DNA of 47,689 nucleotides from Andreprevotia lacus DSM 23236 (GTDB lineage: Bacteria > Pseudomonadota > Gammaproteobacteria > Burkholderiales > Chitinibacteraceae): contig NZ_FWXD01000028.1 in NCBI RefSeq assembly GCF_900176275.1, positions 1 through 47,689 of the forward strand, in the 5' to 3' direction. The notes beneath the pieces are model-generated. The model did no database searches. It was not told where the DNA came from and saw only the letters and a program-made list of their open reading frames with translations. Shown here piece after piece: positions 9,554-18,788 of the stretch (its first letter is position 1; the number at the start of each line of letters is the position of its first letter). A program made the position numbers and the translations under genes.

Positions 9554-10798
9554 TTACTTGGTCTTGGCTGCGGTGGCCAGCTTGTCGGCTGCAGCCTTGG
9601 CGGTCATGTTGTCGTCGTTCCAGTATTGCGAGACGACGTCATAGATCGCGCCCTGGGTAGCCGAGTGCATGGCCATGCCGTGTGCAAACGACGGCACCAG
9701 CGAGCCCGACTTGTTGTCGGCGGCAAAGTCCTTGGCCGATTGCTTGCCGCAATCGTCGAACTTGCTCATGTCGGCACCCAGACGGACCGGAATCGAACCC
9801 TTGTTCAGGTTGAAGATTTCCTGGAACTGCGGGCTGACCAGTGTGGAAGCCAGATCATTCTGCCCCTTCACGGCATCCTTGTTCGCCAGCTTGAACATGG
9901 CAAAGCTGTCGATGTTGAAGGTGTAGGCATTGGCGGTACCCGGCGCAGCCACGCACAGGAAGTCCTTGCCCGGCACCTTGCCAGCGGCGAGGAACTCGCC
10001 CTTGGCCCAGTCGCCCATGAACTGCATGGCGGCCTTGCCGTTGATGACCATCGAGGTTGCCAGGTTCCATTCGCGGCCGGCAGCGTTCTTGTCGGTGTAC
10101 GGCTTGATCTTCTTGTAGGTCTCGAGCACCTTGACCATGGTGGCGCTCTTCAGGGTGCCCTGGTCGAGGTTGATGAAGGCCTTCTTGTAGAAGTCCACGC
10201 CACCCACGCCCAGCGCGACGGTTTCGAATACGGTGGAGTCCTGCCACGGCTGACCGCCGTAGGCGACCGGCTGGATGCCGGCTTTTTGCAGCGCTTCAGC
10301 GGTCTTGAAGAATTCGTCCCAGGTGGTCGGTGCCTTGGCATTGACCTTCTTGAGCAGCTCCGGGTTGACCCACAGCCAGTTCACGCGGTGCACGTTCACC
10401 GGTGCCGCCACGTAGTGGCCCTTGTACTTCATGGTGTCGATCACGACCTTGGGCAGTACCTTGTCCCAGCCGTCGGCCTTGGCCACGTCATCCAGCGAGG
10501 CCAGCACGCCTTCATCGCCCCATTCCTGAATGGCCGGGCCCTTGATCTGTGCCGCTGCCGGCGGGTTGCCCGAGACGACACGGGTCTTGAGTGCGGTCAT
10601 GGCGTTTTCGCCCGCGCCACCGGCTACCGCGAAGTCTTTCCACTTGTCGCCCTTGGCTTCGAGCATCTTCTTGAGCTCGCCAGCCGCCTTGGCTTCGCCA
10701 CCGGACGTCCACCAGTGAAGCACTTCGACTTCAGCCGCATTGGCGGCAAAAGCAACGGTCATGGCCGCTGCACAGAGCGTAATACGCAGGGTTTGCAT
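9554..10798 (-). CDS. gtsA: Periplasmic sugar (probably glucose) binding protein
   Basis: Solute-binding protein of ABC family 1, 414 residues. The signal peptide MQTLRITLCAAAMTVAFAANAA is followed by EVEVLHWWTSGGE, the usual start of mature glucose/mannose-binding proteins of the GtsA type. The ATG at 10798 has GGAGA five bases away. A longer in-frame start upstream would place the signal peptide internally and was rejected. Tryptophan-rich segments (VNVHRVNWLWVNPELL, GREWNL) are the expected sugar-stacking regions. The adjacent porin, zwf, edd, eda, hexR and pgi support glucose as substrate. Expression is probably controlled from 10898-10925, where a -10-like box and palindromes lie. Confidence 0.87.
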   Translation of the reverse strand: MQTLRITLCAAAMTVAFAANAAEVEVLHWWTSGGEAKAAGELKKMLEAKGDKWKDFAVAGGAGENAMTALKTRVVSGNPPAAAQIKGPAIQEWGDEGVLASLDDVAKADGWDKVLPKVVIDTMKYKGHYVAAPVNVHRVNWLWVNPELLKKVNAKAPTTWDEFFKTAEALQKAGIQPVAYGGQPWQDSTVFETVALGVGGVDFYKKAFINLDQGTLKSATMVKVLETYKKIKPYTDKNAAGREWNLATSMVINGKAAMQFMGDWAKGEFLAAGKVPGKDFLCVAAPGTANAYTFNIDSFAMFKLANKDAVKGQNDLASTLVSPQFQEIFNLNKGSIPVRLGADMSKFDDCGKQSAKDFAADNKSGSLVPSFAHGMAMHSATQGAIYDVVSQYWNDDNMTAKAAADKLATAAKTK

Positions 10799-10893
10799 TT
10801 TCTCCGATCTCCTAGGCTCGAGCCGCCCCATGGCGGGGCTCGATGCACCAACATTAGGCCATGCCGGCACCAACAGAAATCAGGTAATCACCC

Positions 10894-10925
10894 TTGGGTA
10901 GGTTACGTAAGGCCTACACCTTATA
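10894..10925 (-). promoter_or_regulatory. Putative gtsA promoter -10 box and palindromic operator
   Basis: On the minus strand a TATAAG hexamer (10925-10920) has no good -35 partner, suggesting an activated promoter. Just downstream lie TTACGTAA (10903-10910), a perfect 8-bp palindrome flanked by GTAGG and CCTAC, and an ACCC/GGGT pair. These could bind a sugar-responsive regulator near the transcript start. The site does not match the HexR-type operators seen upstream of edd and zwf. Confidence 0.35.
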
Positions 10926-10983
10926 CGACATTCAAATTTCGCCGTGCTTCAGCGTTGTCCTTGGCACAGTGACGCAGAAACAG

Positions 10984-11009
10984 AAAAAGGCGACCGAAGT
11001 CGCCTTTTT
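10984..11009 (-). terminator. Terminator of the porin gene
   Basis: An 11-bp perfect stem (AAAAAGGCGAC at 10984-10994, GTCGCCTTTTT at 10999-11009) has a 4-base loop and T runs on both strands. It lies 29 bases past the porin stop codon and would separate the porin transcript from gtsA. Confidence 0.85.
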
Positions 11010-11037
11010 CAAGCTTTAATCAACTCTTGCGAGTGGA

Positions 11038-12138
11038 TTAGAAGCCAGTCCAAGTACCGATCAGGAACTCTTGGCCCGACTTTTGGCTGGCGGTATCAAC
11101 GCCCAGACCTTGCCAGGACATGCCAGTCGGCTTCACGTAGCCGCCAGCACCGTTGTCCTTGCTGAACTGGATGTGACGAACACGAGCATAAGCTTCGGTG
11201 TTCTTGCTCACGCCGTAGTGCAGAGCAACGTTGAACTGAGTTGCCTTGGCATCGTCATTGTCCTTCACATAGGTCAGACCTGTGTGCAGGCTCAGCTTGT
11301 CGTTGAACGCGTAGTTAACCTTACCGTGGAACACGTTGGTGGTCTTGTCTGCGCTGTTCTGACCCCAGTGGTTACGAGTGTAGTCGAAGAACACAGTAAC
11401 CGGGCCGAACGGGTAACGGATGCCAGTGAAGAACGATGTGTTGGTACCATCGCCGACAACAGCCGGAGTGGTCACAATGCCCGGCACGCCGCCAACGATA
11501 TCAACCTTGGACGAAGCAGCAGTCTTTTGACCCTTCAGACCCAGGAAGGAGATGTCGAAGTGACCGCCAGCGCCGAAGTCAACGCCGCCACCGATTTCGT
11601 AGCCTTGGCCGTTGTTGCCGCTAGCAATTGCGTTGTCGCCAGCGTCGAATGTAGCAACAACGTTCACCGGACCGAAGTTGCCGTTGAACTGAACAGCGTT
11701 AGTCCACCACACCTTGTCGCCAACGATACCGAAGTCTTCGCCCAGGTTGCCCGAACCGTCGGTCAGGTACGGCCAGTCGTGACGCAGGTATTGGTCGGTG
11801 AAGATACGGCCAGTCTTGACGCTCCACGAATCACCGGCGATACCGATGTAAGCTTCACGCGAGCCCCAGCCCTTCACGCCCGGACCGTAAGCACCGCCGC
11901 CCGGCTTTTGCGAAACGCGCCAGATGGTCTTCAGACCGTTGTCCCACTTGTCTTCGCCGTCGAAGTTGATGGTCAGGTCGTCTTCGAAGCCAAAGCGGTT
12001 ACGACCGCCTTCGCCATCACCATTGTGAGTACGGAAGATCACGTCCAGCTCAGCTGCACCGCTGATCTTGACTTCAGCGAAAGCCGGAGCTGCGAAGGCG
12101 CCAGCAACAGCGGCGGCAACCAGAACACGCTTAAACAT
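11038..12138 (-). CDS. Outer-membrane porin, Gram-negative (neisserial/OmpC-like) type
   Basis: 366 residues with signal peptide MFKRVLVAAAVAGAFAAPAFA and a mature start EVKISGAAELDVIF, followed by alternating strands of a 16-stranded beta barrel. The C-terminal residue is Phe (GTWTGF), the signal for outer-membrane insertion. The ATG has GGAGAA at 12150-12145. Codon choice is restricted and AT-leaning at third positions compared with neighbours, as in highly expressed genes. The position directly upstream of the Gts transporter suggests it admits sugar, but general porins of this family are not sugar-specific and this is inference. A terminator separates it from gtsA. Confidence 0.88.
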   Translation of the reverse strand: MFKRVLVAAAVAGAFAAPAFAEVKISGAAELDVIFRTHNGDGEGGRNRFGFEDDLTINFDGEDKWDNGLKTIWRVSQKPGGGAYGPGVKGWGSREAYIGIAGDSWSVKTGRIFTDQYLRHDWPYLTDGSGNLGEDFGIVGDKVWWTNAVQFNGNFGPVNVVATFDAGDNAIASGNNGQGYEIGGGVDFGAGGHFDISFLGLKGQKTAASSKVDIVGGVPGIVTTPAVVGDGTNTSFFTGIRYPFGPVTVFFDYTRNHWGQNSADKTTNVFHGKVNYAFNDKLSLHTGLTYVKDNDDAKATQFNVALHYGVSKNTEAYARVRHIQFSKDNGAGGYVKPTGMSWQGLGVDTASQKSGQEFLIGTWTGF

Positions 12139-12216
12139 TATTAATTCTCCTAGATACGAGAGTTGGCTTTGAAAACCAGCTTGGTAACAGCAAACTTTGC
12201 ATCAGTGATCGACGCA

Positions 12217-12242
12217 TAACCTTGCCCTACGAACGAAGGTTA
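12217..12242 (-). promoter_or_regulatory. Inverted repeat upstream of the porin gene
   Basis: TAACCTT (12217-12223) and AAGGTTA (12236-12242) form a 7-bp inverted repeat with a 12-base spacer, 79 bases upstream of the porin ATG. It may be an operator or a 5'-leader hairpin. The rest of 12139-12337 shows no gene. Confidence 0.3.
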
Positions 12243-12337
12243 AGGGAGTAACCGGCATCGATCAAACCCGATTGGCTCTGGTGACGCAAAACGTCGCATT
12301 CGCGCAACACCCCGCCTAACAGAGCAATGTTACAAAC

Positions 12338-12367
12338 AAAAAAACCGCCGGAGGAGCCGGCGGTTTT
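12338..12367 (-). terminator. Terminator of gapA
   Basis: An 11-bp stem (AAAACCGCCGG at 12341-12351, CCGGCGGTTTT at 12357-12367) is followed on the minus strand by a run of Ts. It lies about 20 bases after the gapA stop. Confidence 0.88.
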
Positions 12368-12384
12368 GCTGGAAGAACGGCGGA

Positions 12385-13398
12385 TTACTTGGCGTTCCAG
12401 AGTGCTTTGGTGGTGTCGAGCATACGGTTGGAGAAGCCCCACTCGTTGTCGTACCAGGCCAGCACCTTGACCAGCGTGCCGTGGCTGACCTTGGTTTGCG
12501 TCGAGTCATAAGTCGACGAAGCCGGGTCGTGATTGAAGTCGACCGAGACCAGCGGCTTGTCGTTATAGTTCAGCACGCCCTTCAGCTCGCCTTCCGAGGC
12601 CGCCTTCAGCACGGCGTCGATTTCAGCCTTGGTGGTTTCACGGGCAGCGGTGAAGGTCAGATCGACCAGCGACACGTTGATCGTCGGTACACGCACCGAG
12701 AAACCGTCCAGACGGCCATTCAGCTCCGGCAGCACCAGGCCGACAGCGGCAGCAGCGCCGGTCTTGGTCGGGATCATGCTGTGGGTGGCCGAACGCGCGC
12801 GACGCAGGTCGCTGTGATACACGTCGGTCAGCACCTGGTCGTTGGTGTAGCTGTGGATGGTGGTCATCAGGCCGGACACGATGCCGATCTTGTCGTGCAG
12901 CGGCTTGGCCAGCGGTGCCAGGCAGTTGGTGGTGCAGGACGCGTTCGAGATGACGGTATCCGACGCCTTCAGGATGCCATGGTTCACGCCGTACACGATG
13001 GTGGCGTCAACGTCGTTGCCGCCCGGGGCGGAGATCACCACCTTCTTGGCACCAGCGGCGATGTGGGCCGAAGCCTTTTCCTTGCTGGTGAAGAAACCGG
13101 TGCATTCCAGCACGACGTCGATGTTCAGTTCTTTCCACGGCAGTTCGGCCGGGTTGCGCTGTGCGCACACCTTGATCTTGTCGCCATTGATGACGAGGTA
13201 TTCACCTTCCACCGACACTTCTGCATTCAGACGGCCGTGCACGGTGTCGTACTTGGTCAGGTGGGCATTGGTTTCTGCATTGCCGAGGTCGTTGATGGCA
13301 ACAATCTGGAATTCGTCGGTGCGACCGGATTCATACAGCGCGCGCAGTACGTTGCGGCCGATACGGCCATAGCCGTTGATGGCGATGCGGATAGCCAT
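12385..13398 (-). CDS. gapA: Glyceraldehyde-3-phosphate dehydrogenase, type I
   Basis: Oxidises glyceraldehyde 3-phosphate, here the triose released by the KDPG aldolase encoded next door. The 337 residues begin with the NAD-binding GYGRIGRN. Asp37 follows the second strand (AINDLGN), consistent with NAD preference. The catalytic Cys155 sits in [12 protein letters not shown], and His182 in [10 protein letters not shown] completes the active site. An AAGGAG ribosome-binding site precedes the ATG. It is transcribed in the same direction as eda and edd, but a terminator-like hairpin lies between eda and gapA. Confidence 0.97.
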   Translation of the reverse strand: MAIRIAINGYGRIGRNVLRALYESGRTDEFQIVAINDLGNAETNAHLTKYDTVHGRLNAEVSVEGEYLVINGDKIKVCAQRNPAELPWKELNIDVVLECTGFFTSKEKASAHIAAGAKKVVISAPGGNDVDATIVYGVNHGILKASDTVISNASCTTNCLAPLAKPLHDKIGIVSGLMTTIHSYTNDQVLTDVYHSDLRRARSATHSMIPTKTGAAAAVGLVLPELNGRLDGFSVRVPTINVSLVDLTFTAARETTKAEIDAVLKAASEGELKGVLNYNDKPLVSVDFNHDPASSTYDSTQTKVSHGTLVKVLAWYDNEWGFSNRMLDTTKALWNAK

Positions 13399-13486
13399 GG
13401 TGAGTCTCCTTGGAAAATGAATCTGCGGGCAAAATCAGCGCAAGTATGCCAGCAAGACATGGCCGGCACATTGCGCAAGAACAATA

Positions 13487-13508
13487 GGGGCCGTTTTCAA
13501 ACGGCCCC
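13487..13508 (-). terminator. Hairpin terminator after eda
   Basis: A 10-bp perfect stem (GGGGCCGTTT at 13487-13496, AAACGGCCCC at 13499-13508) lies 14 bases past the eda stop. The minus-strand tail TATTGTTCTT is only moderately T-rich, so termination may be partial. Confidence 0.6.
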
Positions 13509-13521
13509 GCACATGCGGTAT

Positions 13522-14148
13522 TTACTTGCCGCCGAGCGCGGCAGCTTCGCGCGCGATGGCGGTGATGGCATCCCAGTCACCCGCAGCGATCTTGTCCTTC
13601 GGACAGAGCCACGAACCGCCGACGCAACCGACATTGGGCAGCGCCAGCAGCTTGGGGGCCGACTCGACGGTCACGCCGCCGGTCGGGCAGAACAGCGCCT
13701 GCGGCAGCGGGCCGCCCAGCGCCTTGAGCATGGCATAGCTGCCAGCCTGCTCGGCCGGGAACAGCTTGAGCGCATCAAAGCCCTCTTCCAGCGCGGCAAT
13801 CACTTCGGACGGGGTCATCACGCCCGGCAGCAGCGGAATGCCCGCCTCACGGGCGGCGGCAGCCAGCTTGGGGGTCAGGCCCGGGGTAACGGCAAACACT
13901 GCGCCGGCCGCCTTGGCTTCGGCAAACTGCTCGGGGCGCACGACGGTGCCCACGCCGACGATGGCGCCCGGCACGTTATCGGCAATCGCCTTCACGGCAG
14001 CCAGCGCCACCGGGGTGCGCAGCGTGACTTCCAGCACCTTGATGCCACCGGCAACCAGGGCACGTGCCAGCGGCACGGCGGTTTCCAGGTCGTCGATCAC
14101 GATGACCGGCATCACCGGGCACGAGCGCATGATTTCTCGAATTTGCAT
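13522..14148 (-). CDS. eda: KDPG aldolase (2-dehydro-3-deoxy-6-phosphogluconate aldolase)
   Basis: Splits KDPG into pyruvate and glyceraldehyde 3-phosphate, the second specific step of the Entner-Doudoroff pathway. The 208 residues are the normal length of the trimeric enzyme. Glu40 and Arg44 in KVLEVTLRT are the conserved catalytic and phosphate-side residues. Lys128 in DALKLFPAEQAG is the Schiff-base lysine. GTVVRPEQ and CPTGGV are also conserved. It lies 113 bases downstream of edd on the same strand, with a GC-rich hairpin in the gap, so edd and eda are probably one transcript driven by the HexR-controlled edd promoter. Confidence 0.96.
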   Translation of the reverse strand: MQIREIMRSCPVMPVIVIDDLETAVPLARALVAGGIKVLEVTLRTPVALAAVKAIADNVPGAIVGVGTVVRPEQFAEAKAAGAVFAVTPGLTPKLAAAAREAGIPLLPGVMTPSEVIAALEEGFDALKLFPAEQAGSYAMLKALGGPLPQALFCPTGGVTVESAPKLLALPNVGCVGGSWLCPKDKIAAGDWDAITAIAREAAALGGK

Positions 14149-14226
14149 GGTTGGTTAACTTCTTTGCTGGTTCGTTGATCAAAGCCCGCTCTAGGCGAGC
14201 ATGCCGGAACAAACGCCGGCGATTCG

Positions 14227-14242
14227 GCCGGGCGTGCCCGGC
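14227..14242 (-). other. Intercistronic hairpin between edd and eda
   Basis: GCCGGGC (14227-14233) and GCCCGGC (14236-14242) form a 7-bp GC-only stem with no T tract. It may stabilise mRNA ends or attenuate expression rather than terminate. Confidence 0.45.
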
Positions 14243-14261
14243 GGTACTGCAGTCTAATTAA

Positions 14262-16094
14262 TTAGTGGGCAAGACCCAGTGCAATCGCACCCTCTTCCGC
14301 ACCGGTAGCCGATGCGCGGAAGCTGGCAAACAATTCACGACCCATGCCGTGGCCGTTCTTGCTCATGTCGGCAGTGGGGCAATCGCGTTTGGCCCATTCG
14401 GCTGCATCGACCCTGGCCTCGACCACGCCCAGCTCGGCATCCAGACGGATGATGTCGCCATCACGCACCTTGCCCAGCGGGCCGCCGCACAATACTTCCG
14501 GCGTCATGTGGATGGCCGACGGCACCTTGCCCGATGCACCGGACATGCGGCCATCGGTCACCAGCGCCACCTTGAAGCCGCGATCCTGCAGCACACCCAG
14601 TGCCGGGGTCAGCTTGTGCAGTTCCGGCATGCCATTGGCACGCGGCCCCTGGAAGCGCAGCACGGCAACGAAATCCTTTTCCAGCTCGCCACGCTTGAAC
14701 GCAGCCAGCACGTCGTCCTGGTCGTCGAACACGATGGCCGGCGCTTCAACCACGCGATGCTCCGGTGCCACCGCCGACACCTTGATCACGGCGCGGCCGA
14801 CATTGCCGGACAGCAGGCGCAAACCGCCATCGGCGCTGAACGGGCTGCCGGCCGGGCGCAGCACGGCTTCGTCGCCCGATTGCGCCGGCGCATCGCGCCA
14901 TTCAGCCTTGCTGTCAATCAGGAACGGCTCTTGCGCATAGCGGCGCAGGCCGTGGCCGGCCACGGTCAGCACATCATCATGCATATGGCCGGCGTCGATC
15001 AGCTCGCGGATCAGATAACCCATGCCGCCCGCAGCGTGGAAGTGGTTCACGTCCGCGGCACCGTTGGGGTAAACGCGCGCCAGCAGCGGCGTCACTTCGG
15101 ACAGGTCGTGGAAATCGTCCCAGTTGATTTCGATGCCGGCCGCCTTGGCGATGGCAATCAAGTGGATGGTGTGGTTGGTCGAGCCACCGGTTGCCAGCAG
15201 GCCGACGATGCCGTTGACTACGGCCTTCTCGTCCACCACCTTGCCGACCGGGATGAATTCATTGCCCAGCGCGGTGATCTGCGCGGCACGGCGCCCGGCG
15301 GCGGCGGTCAGCGCATCACGCAGCGGGGTATTCGGATTGACGAAAGCGGCACCCGGCAGGTGCAGGCCCATTACTTCCATCAGCATCTGGTTGGAGTTGG
15401 CCGTACCGTAGAAGGTACAGGTGCCGGCACCGTGATAGCTGCCCTCTTCCGAAGCCAGCAGCTCGTCGCGGCCGCATTTGCCTTCGGCAAACAGCTGGCG
15501 CACCTTGGCCTTGTCCTTGTTGGAAATGCCCGAAGTCATCGGGCCAGCCGGCACGAATACCGCCGGCAGATGGCCGAATTGCAGCGCGCCCATCAACAGG
15601 CCCGGAATGATCTTGTCACAGACACCCAGATACAGCGCGGCATCGAACACATTGTGCGACAACGCCACGGCGGTGCTCATCGCGATCACGTCGCGGCTGA
15701 ACAGGCTCAATTCCATGCCCGGCTGGCCTTGCGTCACACCATCACACATGGCCGGCGTGCCGCCGGCAAATTGCGCGGTTGCGCCCACTTCGCGCACAGC
15801 CGCCTTGATGATGGCCGGGAACACCTCCAGCGGCTGATGCGCCGACAGCATGTCGTTGTAAGACGACACGATGGCCATGTTGGGCTGGCGCATCTCGCGC
15901 ATCATGATCTTGTCGTTTTCCGGGGCAGCAGCCCAGGCATGCGCCTGATTGGTACAGGCCAGGCCCTTGCGCACCGGTTCCTTGGCTGCAGCAGCCTCAA
16001 GGCGCTGCAGATAACGGGCACGCGAATCGCGACTGCGCTCGATGATGCGCTGGGTAACTTCGATCAGACGGGGATGCAAAGGGCGGGACGACAT
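14262..16094 (-). CDS. edd: 6-phosphogluconate dehydratase
   Basis: Converts 6-phosphogluconate to KDPG, the first committed Entner-Doudoroff step. From the ATG at 16094 it has 610 residues, typical for Edd of the IlvD/Edd Fe-S dehydratase family. A GGAG lies eight bases before this ATG; a GTG 14 codons further upstream would add a basic, non-conserved extension and was not used. Cysteines expected to hold the 4Fe-4S cluster appear in [23 protein letters not shown] and [15 protein letters not shown]. The C-terminal [22 protein letters not shown] is the family signature. It is divergent from zwf across a 315-base control region. Confidence 0.97.
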   Translation of the reverse strand: MSSRPLHPRLIEVTQRIIERSRDSRARYLQRLEAAAAKEPVRKGLACTNQAHAWAAAPENDKIMMREMRQPNMAIVSSYNDMLSAHQPLEVFPAIIKAAVREVGATAQFAGGTPAMCDGVTQGQPGMELSLFSRDVIAMSTAVALSHNVFDAALYLGVCDKIIPGLLMGALQFGHLPAVFVPAGPMTSGISNKDKAKVRQLFAEGKCGRDELLASEEGSYHGAGTCTFYGTANSNQMLMEVMGLHLPGAAFVNPNTPLRDALTAAAGRRAAQITALGNEFIPVGKVVDEKAVVNGIVGLLATGGSTNHTIHLIAIAKAAGIEINWDDFHDLSEVTPLLARVYPNGAADVNHFHAAGGMGYLIRELIDAGHMHDDVLTVAGHGLRRYAQEPFLIDSKAEWRDAPAQSGDEAVLRPAGSPFSADGGLRLLSGNVGRAVIKVSAVAPEHRVVEAPAIVFDDQDDVLAAFKRGELEKDFVAVLRFQGPRANGMPELHKLTPALGVLQDRGFKVALVTDGRMSGASGKVPSAIHMTPEVLCGGPLGKVRDGDIIRLDAELGVVEARVDAAEWAKRDCPTADMSKNGHGMGRELFASFRASATGAEEGAIALGLAH

Positions 16095-16150
16095 TGACAA
16101 GCTCCGGGTCAGGCGGTAGCGAAAGCCGAATCGCACCGCGAAAAATCAGG

Positions 16151-16183
16151 CGTAGTTTTACTACAGACTAACTACAAATTCAA
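16151..16183 (-). promoter_or_regulatory. edd promoter overlapped by a HexR-type operator
   Basis: On the minus strand a -35 TTGAAT (16183-16178) and a -10 TAAAAC (16160-16155) are spaced by 17 bases. The near-palindrome TGTAGTAAAACTACG (16165-16151) covers the -10 box and matches the HexR consensus (TGTARTnnnAYTACA) at all but the last defined base. A second TGTAGT lies 11 bases upstream in direct orientation. Binding of HexR here would block RNA polymerase. This is inference from motif and context. Confidence 0.7.
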
Positions 16184-16300
16184 CTGTGAGCGGGCACTTC
16201 GGCACAGCTGCTGCATCGCAACAACAGTCAGCGATGGCGCGGGTTTGCTGGATTTGCGCCGCTTCGGTGCCCGTGCACCAATCTGGGCGCGCAAAACCGT

Positions 16301-16347
16301 TTGCGCGTGATTTTCTGCGTGTAGTAAGATTACAAAGTCTTACTACA
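16301..16347 (+). promoter_or_regulatory. zwf promoter overlapped by a HexR-type operator
   Basis: A -35 TTGCGC (16301-16306) and a -10 TAAGAT (16325-16330) are spaced by 18 bases. TGTAGTAAGATTACA (16320-16334) matches the 15-base HexR consensus. The larger region is a perfect 10-bp inverted repeat, TGTAGTAAGA (16320-16329) and TCTTACTACA (16338-16347), with an 8-base spacer. The operator therefore sits on the -10 box, as at edd. The remaining part of 16184-16300 shows no gene. Confidence 0.7.
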
Positions 16348-16409
16348 TCCAGCCTCGGCACGTCCGGCGCAAAAGCGCCCCGCCGGGCCCGAACAACAAA
16401 GGAACAGGA

Positions 16410-17861
16410 ATGACCGCGATCGACGCTTTTGACATGGTGCTGTTCGGTGGTACCGGCGATTTGGTAATGCGCAAATTGCTGCCCGCGCTGTATCACCAGC
16501 ATCAGGACGGCAACCTGCCAGCCGAGGGCCGCCTGATCTGTCTGGGCCGCAGCGTGCCCGACACCGCAGCCTATCTGGACAAAGCGCACGGTCTGGCCAA
16601 GGGCTATCTGGGCAACGCCTACAACGACGCCGACTGGGCCTCGTTTGCCGCCCGCATCCAGTATCTGAAACTCGATGCCAACCAGCCGGAAGAATTCCAG
16701 AAGCTGGCCGACGTGCTGGGCGAATTCCCGCACCGCTCCCGCGTATTCTACCTCTCCACCGCGCCCGACCTGTTCGCCCCGATCGCCAAGAGCCTGGCTG
16801 GTGTCGGCCTGAACCAGGGCAATTCGCGCGTGGTGCTGGAAAAGCCGCTGGGCCACGATCTCGAATCGTCGAACAAGATCAGCCGCGAAGTCGGCGAGTT
16901 CTTCCAGGAACAACAGATTTACCGGATCGACCACTATCTGGGTAAAGAGCCGGTGCTGAACCTGATCGCACTGCGCTTTGGCAACACGCTGCTGGAACCG
17001 CTGTGGCGCCGTGAGTGGATTCGTGACGTACAGATCACCGTGACCGAGCAGGTCGGCGTGGAGACCCGTGCCGACTTCTATGACAAGGCCGGCGCACTGC
17101 GCGACATGATCCAGAACCACCTGCTGCAGCTGCTGACCATCGTGGCCATGGAGCCGCCAGCCAGCATCGACGCCGACGCGGTGCGTGACGAAAAGCTCAA
17201 GGTACTGCGCGCACTCAAGCCGCTGACCGCCGAAACCGTGCACAGCCACGTGGTGCGCGGCCAGTACCGTGCCGGCGCCATCGGCGGCAAGCCGGTGCAG
17301 GGCTATCTGGAAGAGCCGGGCGTGCCCGGCAGCTCGAAGACCGAGACCTTTGTCGCGCTCAAGGCTGAAATCCAGACCTGGCGCTGGGCTGGCGTGCCGT
17401 TCTACCTGCGCACCGGCAAACGCCTGCAGGAACGTCTGGCCGAGATCGTCATCAATTTCCGCGAAGCACCGCACTCGATCTTCGGCCGCAACGCCACGCC
17501 GAACCGCCTGGTGATCCGCCTGCAACCGGATGAATCGGTACGTCTGTACCTGATGGCCAAGGAGCCGGGCAATCAGTTCCGTCTGCGTCCGGTGCATCTG
17601 GACCTCGACTTCAAGGAATTCTTCTCCAGCCGCAGCCCGGAGGCCTACGAGCGCCTGCTGATGGACGTGATCCGTGGCGATCTGTCGCTGTTCGTCCGCC
17701 GCGACGAACTGCAGGCGGCCTGGAAGTGGGTCGAGCCCATCATCAACAGCTGGGAAACCAGCGCGGAAGGCCCCAAGCCCTATACCGCCGGCACCTGGGG
17801 CCCGGCAGCGGCCTCCGCCCTGCTGTCGCGCGACGGCATGGCCTGGCACGAAGAGGCCTGA
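16410..17861 (+). CDS. zwf: Glucose-6-phosphate 1-dehydrogenase
   Basis: Oxidises glucose 6-phosphate to 6-phosphogluconolactone with NAD(P) reduction. The 483 residues are normal length. The nucleotide-binding GGTGDL is at 13-18, EKPLG at 144-148, and the active-site signature RIDHYLGKE at 172-180 contains the substrate-binding His175. An AAAGGAACAGGA ribosome-binding region precedes the ATG. It leads the zwf-pgl-hexR-pgi block and is divergent from edd; its promoter overlaps a HexR-type operator. Confidence 0.97.
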   Translation: MTAIDAFDMVLFGGTGDLVMRKLLPALYHQHQDGNLPAEGRLICLGRSVPDTAAYLDKAHGLAKGYLGNAYNDADWASFAARIQYLKLDANQPEEFQKLADVLGEFPHRSRVFYLSTAPDLFAPIAKSLAGVGLNQGNSRVVLEKPLGHDLESSNKISREVGEFFQEQQIYRIDHYLGKEPVLNLIALRFGNTLLEPLWRREWIRDVQITVTEQVGVETRADFYDKAGALRDMIQNHLLQLLTIVAMEPPASIDADAVRDEKLKVLRALKPLTAETVHSHVVRGQYRAGAIGGKPVQGYLEEPGVPGSSKTETFVALKAEIQTWRWAGVPFYLRTGKRLQERLAEIVINFREAPHSIFGRNATPNRLVIRLQPDESVRLYLMAKEPGNQFRLRPVHLDLDFKEFFSSRSPEAYERLLMDVIRGDLSLFVRRDELQAAWKWVEPIINSWETSAEGPKPYTAGTWGPAAASALLSRDGMAWHEEA

Positions 17862-17978
17862 TCGATACGATCACAACGGCATCCGCACAGCCAGCGGCCG
17901 CACCCACCGGGCGGCCGCACTGGCGGGAACCCCGGTGCAACCGTGGCTCGATCAGCCCACCACACCCAAAGGTAAATG

Positions 17979-18677
17979 ATGTCCCTGCAATGGCATGAAT
18001 TCGCATCCAAAGAACAACTGGATGCCCAACTGGCGGTCACCCTCGCCAATGATCTGAACGCTGCCATCGCCGCACGCGGCAAGGCCGGCATCGCCGTCTC
18101 GGGCGGCCGCACGCCCGCCGGCATGTTCAAGGCGCTGGGCGAGCAAGCCATCGACTGGTCCAAGGTCGTCATCACGCTGGTGGACGAGCGCTGGGTGCCG
18201 GTGGACCACGCAGACAGCAACGAGCGCACCGTGCGCCAGAACCTGCTGGTCGGCCCTGCCGCTGCCGCCACCTTCATCTCGCCGGTGTCGTCCGCCGCAA
18301 CGCCGCACGAAGGGGCCGCCGAGATCGAAGCACGCCTTGCCGCCCTGCCCGCCCCCATCGACGTGCTGATCCTGGGCATGGGGGACGACGGCCACACTGC
18401 CTCATTGTTCCCGAATGCCGAAGAACTCGAAGCCGCCTGTGCCTCGACCGCGCTGGTGGCTGCAGTCACCCCGCCGGCAGCGCCACACAAGCGCATCACG
18501 CTGACCCTGCCGACCATTGCCAAGGCACGCCACGTGGTCGTGCACATCACTGGCGACGGCAAGAAATCGCTGCTGGAAACTGCCATGACGGAGCAGAAAA
18601 CCGCCGTCGAGCAATACCCGATCCGCCGCGTGCTGGATCAGGTAGCCGGTCCGAAAGACGTTTTCTGGGCGGCCTGA
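17979..18677 (+). CDS. pgl: 6-phosphogluconolactonase (DevB/Pgl type)
   Basis: Hydrolyses the lactone made by Zwf to 6-phosphogluconate. It has 232 residues of the glucosamine-6-phosphate isomerase/6-phosphogluconolactonase fold. Conserved blocks are VSGGRTPAGMFKAL, VVITLVDERWVP and ILGMGDDGHTASLFP. Two adjacent ATG codons occur; the second (17979) is better placed relative to AAAGG at 17968-17972. It lies 117 bases downstream of zwf and is followed by a terminator-like hairpin before hexR. Confidence 0.93.
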   Translation: MSLQWHEFASKEQLDAQLAVTLANDLNAAIAARGKAGIAVSGGRTPAGMFKALGEQAIDWSKVVITLVDERWVPVDHADSNERTVRQNLLVGPAAAATFISPVSSAATPHEGAAEIEARLAALPAPIDVLILGMGDDGHTASLFPNAEELEAACASTALVAAVTPPAAPHKRITLTLPTIAKARHVVVHITGDGKKSLLETAMTEQKTAVEQYPIRRVLDQVAGPKDVFWAA

Positions 18678-18696
18678 TCGATCGCCGCAAACACGT

Positions 18697-18737
18697 AACA
18701 GACGGGGCTTTCTGCAACAGCAGACGCCCCGCTGTTT
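18697..18737 (+). terminator. Hairpin terminator after pgl
   Basis: A long stem-loop: AACAG and CGGGGC (18697-18708) pair with GCCCCG and CTGTT (18726-18736), with an inner TCTGC/GCAGA stem capped by AACA. The downstream T run is short, so it may be a partial terminator. Confidence 0.6.
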
Positions 18738-18788
18738 CAAGTGGCCTCCGCCTTGTGGCAGTGCCGCATTCCTGATTGAGAGCGATGC

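Noticed and set aside
9416-10972. Plus-strand frame of about 520 codons opposite the sugar-binding protein gene
   Set aside because: No start context and no family features; it covers the promoter and signal-peptide region of a clear minus-strand gene.
12385-14148. HexR-type operators in front of gapA and eda
   Set aside because: No TGTAGT-type palindrome is present in 13399-13521 or 14149-14261; eda probably depends on the edd promoter.
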